Source of the DNA: Pedobacter chitinilyticus
GTDB lineage: Bacteria > Bacteroidota > Bacteroidia > Sphingobacteriales > Sphingobacteriaceae
Assembly: GCF_003313385.1 (NCBI RefSeq)
Contig: NZ_QMHN01000001.1
Span: 1,503,502 to 1,567,501 of the forward strand
Length of the DNA: 64,000 bases
Reading direction: 5' to 3'
Every line of letters begins with the position of its first letter. Within the stretch, counting starts at the first letter, position 1. Below, piece after piece: positions 25,381 to 32,763 of the stretch. A program made the translations under genes and the position numbers. A model generated the notes under the pieces. That model had not been told where the DNA came from, did no database searches, and saw nothing but the letters and a program-made list of their open reading frames with translations.

Positions 25381-26217
25381 TTAAAGCAGTTCGGAAACTT
25401 CAATACCATAAACTTGGCTAAAAAGTTTCTTGAAATAGGTATTGGAATGATAACCTGCTATTCTTGAGATTTCGCTCAAAGTACGGTATTTTCGGGAGGC
25501 TATAGCTTCCCAAGCCAAGTGTAGTCGTATCATCCTCACCAATTGGTTAGGGGTAATTCCCATAATGCGTTTCACCTGTCTAAATAACTGACGTTCGCTT
25601 ACGGCCATGTCTGCACTCAGTATCCTCAGGTTAATTTCTGATTTACCCGCATAATTTCTCACCACAGATTCGAACCTTTTTAACCACAACTGATCTGCCT
25701 GGGAAACCGCAGAAGTGCTATCCAACCACTTCGGGTTAGAATTGTTGCTCACAAATGCAGGCTGTACAATATCCAAATCAGCAGAAAAACGCTTCATCTG
25801 TTCGGTATTTAATTTACCAAGCAGCGTAGATATCGTTTCTTGTTGCTCAATGCTTTTTTTATCGGTGATATCTTTTGCAATGGCAAATATGATCTGATCA
25901 CGTATAACGGGTACAGCAGTCCAAAGCAACCAAATAACCGCACCATCTTTTCTCAAATACCTATTTTCAAACTGAAACAACGTTTCTCCTTTTCTTAACT
26001 GCTCTCGCTTTCGAGCAGTGAGTTCCTTATCTTCAGGATGTACAAGAGTATCTATATGGCTTCCCAGTAATTCTTCTGAGCTGTAACCAAGTGTTTTTGA
26101 AACAGCTGGGTTTATTTTTTTTAGATAGCCGTCGTAGCCTGCAATAAAAAGCAGGTCTGGTAATAAGTCAAAAAAATACTCCAGATCAAACTGCACCATC
26201 TGAGTTTTATTTCTCAT
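25381..26217 (-). CDS. PAS-sensor AraC-family transcriptional regulator
   Basis: A 278-residue regulator. An N-terminal PAS domain (about 10-120) shows DLLFIAGYDGYLKKINPAVSKTLGYSSEELLG and FQFENRYLRKDGAVIWLLWTAVPV, and the C-terminal AraC/XylS double helix-turn-helix spans about 180-275 (LRILSADMAVSERQLFRQVKRIMG, ISRIAGYHSNTYFKKLFSQVYG). PAS directly joined to AraC is uncommon outside Bacteroidota. It is divergent from the BLUF gene with 213 bp between the starts, so light sensing may be one of its inputs; ligand unknown. Confidence 0.92.
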   Translation of the reverse strand: MRNKTQMVQFDLEYFFDLLPDLLFIAGYDGYLKKINPAVSKTLGYSSEELLGSHIDTLVHPEDKELTARKREQLRKGETLFQFENRYLRKDGAVIWLLWTAVPVIRDQIIFAIAKDITDKKSIEQQETISTLLGKLNTEQMKRFSADLDIVQPAFVSNNSNPKWLDSTSAVSQADQLWLKRFESVVRNYAGKSEINLRILSADMAVSERQLFRQVKRIMGITPNQLVRMIRLHLAWEAIASRKYRTLSEISRIAGYHSNTYFKKLFSQVYGIEVSELL

Positions 26218-26430
26218 TTATCGTGGGATAATATTGATTGCCAAGCAACGCAAAAAAGCGTCTTTGGTGTCATCGGAACAGCAAATTAGCCTATTTGTTT
26301 CAGTAAACCGTTTCCTAATTTTATTTTGGCAGGTTTGCTCGGCTTATGGCAATTTTATATCAATTGTTTTCTCCACATTTAACAAAATAGAGATAAAACT
26401 TGAGATCATCTGTATCAAATTACCTGTGGA

Positions 26431-26916
26431 ATGAACAACTCACCAACCTCCTACTATTTAGTATATACCAGCCTAGCAAAAACACTAATGTCTTCGGCGG
26501 CATTGCTGGAATTACTGCAAGAGTCGCAAGCTGAAAATGAGAAGTTAGCGATTACAGGAATGCTCATTTATATGGAAACTCGCTTTTTGGATCGATTAGA
26601 GGGACGTTTTATGCAACTCATTGAAGGGGAAAAAACGGCTATTGTTCAGCTTTACGAAAAAATAAATCGTGACCCTCGCCATCAGCAATTGATCTTATTG
26701 GCCAGTGGCGAACAGAAAGCGCCTAATTTCCCTCGCTGGTCGATGTCGTTTATTTCAAAACCGATCGACCAACATGGTTATCGCGAACTTGACATGGCAT
26801 TATTTGAAGTTGAACCTTTTACTGTCGATGGGCCTGCTTGCTTCTTGAAAGAGTTTTATCAATATAATATTCATCTTCGCCATGAAGAGCTTCGGCGATT
26901 TGAGGATGCCAGTTAG
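26431..26916 (+). CDS. BLUF-domain blue-light photoreceptor
   Basis: A 161-residue protein, mostly one BLUF domain that binds FAD non-covalently and reports blue light. Expected residues are Tyr12 (LVYTS), Asn36 (NEKLAITG), Gln62 (FMQLIEG), Asp-Arg-His segment RDPRHQQL near 82-87 and Trp in FPRWSMSF near 104. Between Asn36 and Gln62 there are 26 residues, where the usual spacing is 18; the extra eight appear to be a tandem duplication of RFxxxxEG (RFLDRLEG then RFMQLIEG). There is no C-terminal enzyme domain, so it signals by protein contact. It is divergent from the PAS-AraC gene. Confidence 0.93.
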   Translation: MNNSPTSYYLVYTSLAKTLMSSAALLELLQESQAENEKLAITGMLIYMETRFLDRLEGRFMQLIEGEKTAIVQLYEKINRDPRHQQLILLASGEQKAPNFPRWSMSFISKPIDQHGYRELDMALFEVEPFTVDGPACFLKEFYQYNIHLRHEELRRFEDAS

Positions 26917-26978
26917 CGTATACTTTTTCCATTTATACTGGAAAACCAAATTCCTTTGAAAAGAGCTTAAGCGAACAG

Positions 26979-28757
26979 CTACGCAGGAATAACAATTTGA
27001 ATAACGGTTCCCTCTTCCTCTACACTACTGATCTCAAAATGTCCCTGATAATAACCTACCCTTTTTTCCATATTTTCTAAACCAAAGCCCATTCCTGTTT
27101 GCTGTACATCAAAACCACAACCATCATCAGTAAATTGGAAATGATAACTGTCTGCATACCCATAAAACTCTATGGTTACCAAGCGTGCTTTTCCATGTTT
27201 AAAGGAATTGCTGATGGCTTCTAAGGCAATTAGGTACAGGTCGTAAATCCATTTCTCTTCAATTCGTTCTGGGAAATCGTAACAAAACAGTTCAATCTCT
27301 GCGTCGTCCAATCCAGCGTTCAAAATAGCAATCTGACTGCGTAAACTAGATACAAGTGCCCCTTCGTCGAGTGCTTTTGGAAGAATTTTGTGGGAAATGT
27401 CGCGGATATCGCTGGCCAATTCTCTAATGTTCTGCTTAGCCAGCTTGGCATTTTTCATATCAAAAAGATGCATAATGTGGGCAATCTTGCTTCCAACGTT
27501 GTCGTGAATGATATTGGCGATGTTTCTTCGTTCTCTTAGCTGTACGTGGTTAATGGTACGCAGGGAGTTTTCTTTTTCTAAAATTACCTCCTGCATCAGT
27601 TGTGTGTTTTTCAAATAAACTTCTACGTAGTTTCTGGAGAGCACTGCCCCAAAAAGGAACACTTCGTACAAGCTTGCAAAAATCATCCAGCTATCTCCAA
27701 GTGCATAGGGAATAATTTCGAAAGTTTTTAAGATTAGACAGCCTCCCCATGCCAACTGCGGGGCAAACGCTAAAAGGGCATAAATAGCCTGGTCCCGTTC
27801 TACCTTTAAATGGGCAACTGATGCCCAGAAAAGCACTACAATGGCCAGCATAAAGATCACATAGCCAGAGATAAAAAAGTACCTAAAATCAAACGTTGGA
27901 TAAATCCACAGCAGAATTGCCGAAAATAAAACGAGCAGCAGGTTGATGCCGCACAAAAGGTTAATGATTTTGTATTTAAATGGCTGGTGCTGCTTTAGTG
28001 CTAAAAAGCAACAAAGGAAATAGCTTAATGCAATATACCATAATGCTCCGCTAAAAATCCTGATCTCGCTTAGCAATAATAATTTAGGGAATAGCAAGTG
28101 CTTTGCAAAATTGGTAGTAACTACTACATAGCAAACGGTAAGTACAGAGTAGCCAATGTAATAGGCATACAGACGATTACGGGTCATGGCCAATAGGATA
28201 CCATTGATCATGAGCAACAAAAAAGCAATGCCGATGAAAAAAGCAATCCAAGTCATTTTCTTTGAAGACTGGGCTTCCAATTGGGAAGTACTGGCCAAAT
28301 TAAACGAAAAATCAAAGAAAGAAGTCCGCTTGGTGAGCCTTGCCCAAAGGATACGCTCTTGACCAGGGTAGAAATGAAGCGGATAGCCCATTGTGCTCAT
28401 AAACGTCGATTGACCCTTAGTTCGGTCACCCATCAAGAACACCTGGTCTTGGTCGAAGATGGTTAAGCTATCAATATGGTAATTATCGAAACATAGCCAT
28501 ACATTCGCCGCCTTAGTAGTGTCGTTGTTTTTGACTTTAAAATAGCACCAAACAGCATCATTACGGTTATAACCCAAATTGATTTTCTGTCCTATTTCAA
28601 ATGGCTTCGTTTTTTGTTGTTGGACTTCTTTTAGTTCCCATTTCGAACCGTGGTCGACAATATAACCTGCTTTTACAGAAAATTGCTGAGGGATAGTTGC
28701 CGAGGTTTTGAACCAAGCAAATAGTAACAGAATGCTAACTAAGCAGGTTATTCTCAT
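26979..28757 (-). CDS. 7TM sensor histidine kinase (7TMR-DISM)
   Basis: I start this at the ATG at 28757 (592 residues), which begins with a clear signal peptide MRITCLVSILLLFAWFKTSA; the longer reading to 28862 adds 35 unrelated residues and overlaps the regulator further. An extracellular 7TMR-DISMED2 sensor spans about 25-165, seven membrane helices about 170-370, then a HisKA_3-like segment with His in RRNIANIIHDNVGSKIAH, and an ATPase with EAISNSFKHGKAR and GMGFGLENMEKRV. The start lies 23 bp inside the 3' end of the NarL regulator gene, so the two are coupled. Its ligand is unknown. Confidence 0.92.
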   Translation of the reverse strand: MRITCLVSILLLFAWFKTSATIPQQFSVKAGYIVDHGSKWELKEVQQQKTKPFEIGQKINLGYNRNDAVWCYFKVKNNDTTKAANVWLCFDNYHIDSLTIFDQDQVFLMGDRTKGQSTFMSTMGYPLHFYPGQERILWARLTKRTSFFDFSFNLASTSQLEAQSSKKMTWIAFFIGIAFLLLMINGILLAMTRNRLYAYYIGYSVLTVCYVVVTTNFAKHLLFPKLLLLSEIRIFSGALWYIALSYFLCCFLALKQHQPFKYKIINLLCGINLLLVLFSAILLWIYPTFDFRYFFISGYVIFMLAIVVLFWASVAHLKVERDQAIYALLAFAPQLAWGGCLILKTFEIIPYALGDSWMIFASLYEVFLFGAVLSRNYVEVYLKNTQLMQEVILEKENSLRTINHVQLRERRNIANIIHDNVGSKIAHIMHLFDMKNAKLAKQNIRELASDIRDISHKILPKALDEGALVSSLRSQIAILNAGLDDAEIELFCYDFPERIEEKWIYDLYLIALEAISNSFKHGKARLVTIEFYGYADSYHFQFTDDGCGFDVQQTGMGFGLENMEKRVGYYQGHFEISSVEEEGTVIQIVIPA

Positions 28758-29373
28758 GTGCAAATTTGATGAGCGTACTGCTGTTACTAATTTCAAGCTT
28801 TTTATAGATGTTCCGACGATGAGTGTCAACAGTGGTTTTGCTGACAAAAAGTGTCTCGCCAATTTCTTTACTGGTAAGCCCTTTAATGATTAGCTTAATG
28901 ACCTCTTTTTCTTGTTTGGATATCCTGAATTTGTTGACAATAGGTTCGTCTATTGCACGATAAACGTCAACACTCCTACTATCTCTTCCGTTAGTTTGGA
29001 AGCCTGCACTAGCACTCATTTCAATAACCTTGATGAGCTCTTCGGCCGTTGTTTCCTTTTTCAGAAAAGCATCTATTCCCATCCTTTTGGCTTTTTGGAT
29101 TAAAAAGTCCTCATAATAGGCGGTAAGGATAATCTTTTTGCAATATTTCAGTCGTTCCTTAAGTTCTTCTAACAATACAAAGCCATCGGTATCACCAATA
29201 TTCAAATCACAGATGAATACATCTGCCTGGTGCTGCTTGAGGTAATTCCTACACTCATCAGCACGACTAAAACTGGTGATTTCGTAACCTTTCCCAGCAT
29301 TCCTCAACAGTTCGGCAATGCCGTTTAAAAAAAGTAGGTGGTCATCACAAATAACAATGTGCTTTGGCATCAT
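28735..29373 (-). CDS. NarL/LuxR-family response regulator
   Basis: A 212-residue regulator: receiver with DDH pocket near 12, phospho-Asp in VFICDLNIGDTDGF near 56 and Lys in DAFLKKETT near 105; LuxR-type helix-turn-helix at about 145-205 (ISKQEKEVIKLIIKGLTSKEIGETLFVSKTTVDTHRRNIYKKL). It is the upstream gene of the 7TM kinase, overlapping its start by 23 bp, so the two form one system. No adjacent target gene is obvious. Confidence 0.96.
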   Translation of the reverse strand: MMPKHIVICDDHLLFLNGIAELLRNAGKGYEITSFSRADECRNYLKQHQADVFICDLNIGDTDGFVLLEELKERLKYCKKIILTAYYEDFLIQKAKRMGIDAFLKKETTAEELIKVIEMSASAGFQTNGRDSRSVDVYRAIDEPIVNKFRISKQEKEVIKLIIKGLTSKEIGETLFVSKTTVDTHRRNIYKKLEISNSSTLIKFAHENNLLS

Positions 29374-29430
29374 GTAGCGTTAGGTACTTTACCCTAAAAC
29401 TAACAATAAGTTTTAAGAGCTGAAAATTTT

Positions 29431-29459
29431 GTCCCCCGCAAATGCGGAGGACTTTTTTT
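29431..29459. terminator. hairpin terminator between the FISUMP gene and the NarL operon
   Basis: A stem with GTCC-CCGC paired to GCGG-GGAC (one C/A mismatch, 4-nt loop) runs into seven T on the plus strand and into AAAATTTT on the minus strand. It lies 35-63 bp past the stop of the minus-strand gene at 29494, so it likely ends that transcript; it may work on both strands. Confidence 0.6.
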
Positions 29460-29493
29460 GATCGCTTCGTTAGAAGCTTTGCGTTAGTTTTGA

Positions 29494-30621
29494 TTAATTT
29501 TTTACGACACGCACAGAAAAGCCTCGTTGTGGCGATTCGGAGCCCACTCCCGTGAGGTTCTTTTTATAGGAACTGAAACCAAAGGCAAATCCATTATTAT
29601 AATAACCGTAACCGCTGTTTTCGTTGTAACGGCTTGGTCCATCAATGGTAGAAGTCCACCATTGTCCATCGCCGTAGTAATTAAACACCGAAGCGGCATT
29701 GGGTTCTTTATCGTATTCGTTACCCCAAGCCCTTCCGCCTGGTAAAAAATTCAATCCCGACTCATTGGTACCATTTCCTGCATACTCGCCGTATTTCTTG
29801 TCAGGAAGATCCCAGCCCGTTTTTCCCCTTATTTTTTTGCCTGCCTCATATTTACCGCCAAGGGTAGCCATCAAGGTTTCATATTCCTGCTTACTGGGTA
29901 CGTGCCATCCTTTTGGCGCCAGTCCGCGTGGGTCCATTACTGCATGGAAATTATAAAGTTTACCGTATTTCTTACCGTTTTTTGGATCGAAGTTCAGATA
30001 AACGTAAGCAGGCTTGTTGTTTTTACAATATTGCTGCCACTCGGCTGGGGTTTTAGCTTCTGGAATGACGTCCCCATTACGGAAAGTCGACACCTCCAAA
30101 TTTCTGTTGCTCCATATTTGATTGCCAACTTTTACAGGGGCTTCTATCTCATCACTGGCGTTGTAAATTTCTTTTAATGCGGTGCCATTAGCCGAATTGC
30201 AGCTCCACACAAAGTTTTGTGCGGGCGCTCCATTGCTTCTCTTTAGGCATTCTTTTGTGGCAATGGCATCGGCCTGTTCTTTAGTTGCTGCAATTCCCCA
30301 TCCAAAGGCAGTACCTACGTTCCCGTCAATGGTTCGGTAGGCGGCGCAACCTGTTCCCGAGTAAGATAATACGACCGTACAATTGCCACCTCTACGTTTA
30401 CATTCTTCAACTGCCCTGTTTTCGGCCTCAGCTAAACTGGCTTGATCAAAAGACCAACCGTAATAAAAACCGTTGCTCCTGTCAATGGCCAATGCGCCGT
30501 ATTTAGCTTTAACCGCCGCTTTTGCGGGAACAGCCGTTTTGCTTGGCTGTTTCTTTTGTGCATAGCCTACCGAAGTGGCTAAGGCCAGCATTGTTATTAA
30601 TAATGTTCTTTTGATGATCAT
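29494..30621 (-). CDS. secreted DUF4189 plus FISUMP-domain protein
   Basis: A 375-residue exported protein with a signal peptide (1-21). A DUF4189-like domain at about 40-140 shows YGALAIDRSNGFYYGWSFDQ, CTVVLSYSGTGCAAY and CNSANG with paired cysteines. From about 160 it is a Fibrobacter-succinogenes major paralogous (FISUMP) domain: GNQIWSNRNLEVSTFRNGD, GKLYNFHAVMDPRGLAPKGWHVPS, and a Gly/Asn-rich end GGRAWGNEYDKEP with WWTSTIDGPSRYNENSGYGY and RGFSVRVVKN. Both domains are found in surface or periplasmic proteins of unknown function; this fusion is unusual in my experience. Confidence 0.82.
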   Translation of the reverse strand: MIIKRTLLITMLALATSVGYAQKKQPSKTAVPAKAAVKAKYGALAIDRSNGFYYGWSFDQASLAEAENRAVEECKRRGGNCTVVLSYSGTGCAAYRTIDGNVGTAFGWGIAATKEQADAIATKECLKRSNGAPAQNFVWSCNSANGTALKEIYNASDEIEAPVKVGNQIWSNRNLEVSTFRNGDVIPEAKTPAEWQQYCKNNKPAYVYLNFDPKNGKKYGKLYNFHAVMDPRGLAPKGWHVPSKQEYETLMATLGGKYEAGKKIRGKTGWDLPDKKYGEYAGNGTNESGLNFLPGGRAWGNEYDKEPNAASVFNYYGDGQWWTSTIDGPSRYNENSGYGYYNNGFAFGFSSYKKNLTGVGSESPQRGFSVRVVKN

Positions 30622-30690
30622 GATAATGAGTTTGCGCTATCAAAATTGGAAAATAGGTTAGTGATCGCCAATACTTATTTATAGGGATTT

Positions 30691-30846
30691 TTGTTGGTTT
30701 GTTGGTTCATTGGTTTATTCGTTCATTGGTTCATTGGGAATTGGTTATTTGGTTATTTGGTTATTTGTAACTGGCAACTCATAACTGGTAACTCGTAACT
30801 GGTAACTCGTAACTGGTAACTGGTAACTGGTAACTCGTAACTCATA
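30691..30846. repeat. low-complexity direct repeats in intergenic region
   Basis: The 332-bp spacer 30622-30953 has no gene. From 30691 it holds short repeats: TTGGTTCATTGG-type units, three GGTTATTT units, and then about nine TAACTGGTAACTCG-type units of 7-14 bp. They show no coding character. Confidence 0.75.
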
Positions 30847-30953
30847 GCCGCTTATTTCTCGCTTTACCCCTTAGTGTGTCCGATATGGCCGCAGCTCTGG
30901 TAAATTAAATTGCCTACTTTCGTGCTTACAACCAAAAACCGAAAGATCAAAAA

Positions 30954-31382
30954 ATGGAAAAAATAGAACACATCAATTATATCAAGGTGCCCATTGCAAA
31001 AGTTTATGAAACGTTAACCACCCAAGAGGGCCTTGCAGCGGTTTGGACAGAGGAGTTGATTGTGAAACCAGAACTTGGTTTTGTGAATGAGTTTGGCTTT
31101 GGCGATGATTACGGCACCAAAATGAAAATCACGGAACTATCGGAAAATAAAGCCATCAAATGGGAGTGTATTGCTTCTGATCCTGAGTGGGTAGGCACAG
31201 GGGTTTCTTTTGAACTCACAGAAAAAGATGGGGTCACTTCAGTGGTACTCAAACACTTTGATTGGCGTGAACTTACCGAATTTTATCAATGGTGTAATTA
31301 TAATTGGGCCATGTTCCTATTAAGTCTTAAAAGTTATTGTGAAGATGGACAAGGCACGCCTTATCAAAAGCGAAAATTCTAA
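30954..31382 (+). CDS. SRPBCC (AHSA1-like) domain protein
   Basis: A 142-residue START/AHSA1-like protein with the fold's usual order: IEHINYIKVPIAKVYETLTTQEGLAAVW near the start, GDDYGTKMKITELSENKAIKWEC in the middle, and a final helix WAMFLLSLKSYCEDGQG. The family binds hydrophobic ligands or co-chaperones with Hsp90; nothing specific can be said here. It has no signal peptide and stands alone. Confidence 0.88.
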   Translation: MEKIEHINYIKVPIAKVYETLTTQEGLAAVWTEELIVKPELGFVNEFGFGDDYGTKMKITELSENKAIKWECIASDPEWVGTGVSFELTEKDGVTSVVLKHFDWRELTEFYQWCNYNWAMFLLSLKSYCEDGQGTPYQKRKF

Positions 31383-31522
31383 TTCTTGTGGTTGGTAACC
31401 ACTCCAACCATAGGACTCTTAATCATAGAGATTTCTTCCCTAAACACCAGGGCAAGCCCTATCGGAATGATGATGAAGGTATTATTCCCCCTCTTTATTG
31501 TCTCGATCTCCCCCTCTACTTG

Positions 31523-31552
31523 TATATATCCGTTTGTAGATTTGGATATATA
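31523..31552 (+). promoter_or_regulatory. promoter with overlapping palindrome before the reductase-family gene
   Basis: TAGATTTG at 31537-31544 exactly fits the Bacteroidota -7 consensus TAnnTTTG and ends 19 bp before the ATG. Perfect 9-bp arms, TATATATCC at 31523-31531 and GGATATATA at 31544-31552, flank it, as an operator for a dimeric repressor would. Confidence 0.5.
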
Positions 31553-31563
31553 AAAACTTAAAC

Positions 31564-32133
31564 ATGAGAAAGATTAGAATTTTCGAACATATCTCGCTTG
31601 ATGGAGTCATTGAGCATGATGAAAACTATACTTACGGTGCTTGGACTGCTCCGTTTCGGTCTGCTGAAGGCATGGCCATGTTATTGAATACTTACGGAAC
31701 TGGTTTTGACTTGTTACTTGGCAGAAACACTTACGATGCTTGGATTAAATTCTGGCCAACTGCAGGAGACTTCCCTATGGCCAATGCCATTAATGCGGCT
31801 ACAAAACATGTGGTGACGCACCGACCTGAAGGTTTAGACTGGGGCCCTGTAAAAAGGCTGGGCGTAAATCTCATCGATGAACTTCAGGAACTGAAATCTA
31901 CAGAGGGACCAGACTTGGTACTTTCTGGAAGTATCTCCCTCACTTCGTTATTATTAGAGGCTGGATTGGTAGATGAAGTGATCCTTATTGTTTATCCTGT
32001 ACTGTTGGGCAAAGGCAAACGGATATTAGCGGATGAGTTTAAGGCGCATCAGTTGGAATATATCAGCACCTCGACCACGCCAACAGGGGTAATGATTAAC
32101 AGTTACAAGTGTATTGGGCCTTTGCAGGGGTAG
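31564..32133 (+). CDS. dihydrofolate reductase family (RibD C-terminal) protein
   Basis: A 189-residue protein of the RibD-C/DHFR superfamily. Expected features are the N-terminal strand MRKIRIFEHISLDGVIE, LLLGRNTYDAWIKFWP near 55-70, DLVLSGSISLTSLLLEAGLVDEVILIVYPVLLGKGKRIL near 125-160, which form the NADPH site. In Bacteroidota such small proteins usually have unknown substrates; the gene is not part of a riboflavin operon. It is preceded by a promoter-like element with a palindrome. Confidence 0.92.
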   Translation: MRKIRIFEHISLDGVIEHDENYTYGAWTAPFRSAEGMAMLLNTYGTGFDLLLGRNTYDAWIKFWPTAGDFPMANAINAATKHVVTHRPEGLDWGPVKRLGVNLIDELQELKSTEGPDLVLSGSISLTSLLLEAGLVDEVILIVYPVLLGKGKRILADEFKAHQLEYISTSTTPTGVMINSYKCIGPLQG

Positions 32134-32149
32134 TTGATTGCATTGGTTG

Positions 32150-32640
32150 TAGGTGGTTTGGTGATAAGGCGGCAAAAGGATGATTGATAGAGATTCCTCT
32201 TATCGTCGGAATGACAAAGAGGAAGATCGGAATGACAGAGAGGACTATAACTTTTAACCTCTCCCTAACCCTCTCCTTGGAAATGAGAGGGGATTGGTAG
32301 TGTTGGTTGTAGGTGGTTTGGTTGGTAGGTGACAGAATGATAAATGGCAGCAATGGCCTTGGGCTCTTTGTCATTCAGAGCGCAGCGAAGACCGCGAAGC
32401 AGCTACGAAGTAAATCTCAACAAACGTATCGTGGCTTTAAATGATACGAAACAACACCAACGGAAGCATAGATCATAGAGATTCCTCCTATCGTCGGAAT
32501 GACAAAAAGGAAAGTCGGAATGACAGAGAGGGTAAACTAAAAAACCTCTCCCTGATCCTTCCGATAAATCGTAACAGGTATTGCTTGGAAAACCAAAGTG
32601 TAAATTATTCAAAAGATGATTAAACTGATGCTGACTCTTA
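32150..32640. repeat. dispersed intergenic repeats
   Basis: Two diverged copies of a GATAGAGATTCCTC / CGTCGGAATGACA module lie at about 32182-32235 and 32475-32530, and CTCTCCCT-type modules at about 32258-32295 and 32545-32560. GTTGTAGGTGGTTTGG occurs twice (about 32146 and 32303). No gene is supported in this spacer. Confidence 0.7.
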
Positions 32641-32663
32641 GCTAGGAACTACAAAATAAACAC

Positions 32664-32746
32664 CCTGGTCTTCGGCCACCCCTCTAAAAGAGGGGAATTA
32701 CACCACGCCATTCCCCTCTTTCAGAGGGCCCAACGGGCGGGGTGTT
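32664..32746. repeat. compound hairpin, Bacteroidota intergenic repeat or terminator
   Basis: Inner stems CCCCTCT (32679-32685) with AGAGGGG (32689-32695), and AGAGGGGAAT (32689-32698) with ATTCCCCTCT (32710-32719), are perfect; outer arms CACCC/GGGTG close it. It is 18 bp past the stop of the last PUL gene at 32764 and may end that transcript. Confidence 0.65.
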
Positions 32747-32763
32747 TTGCAAGCATCAAACAA

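Noticed and set aside
32664..32746. Insertion sequence end
   Set aside because: The inverted arms are the Bacteroidota intergenic hairpin type; no transposase or target duplication is visible.
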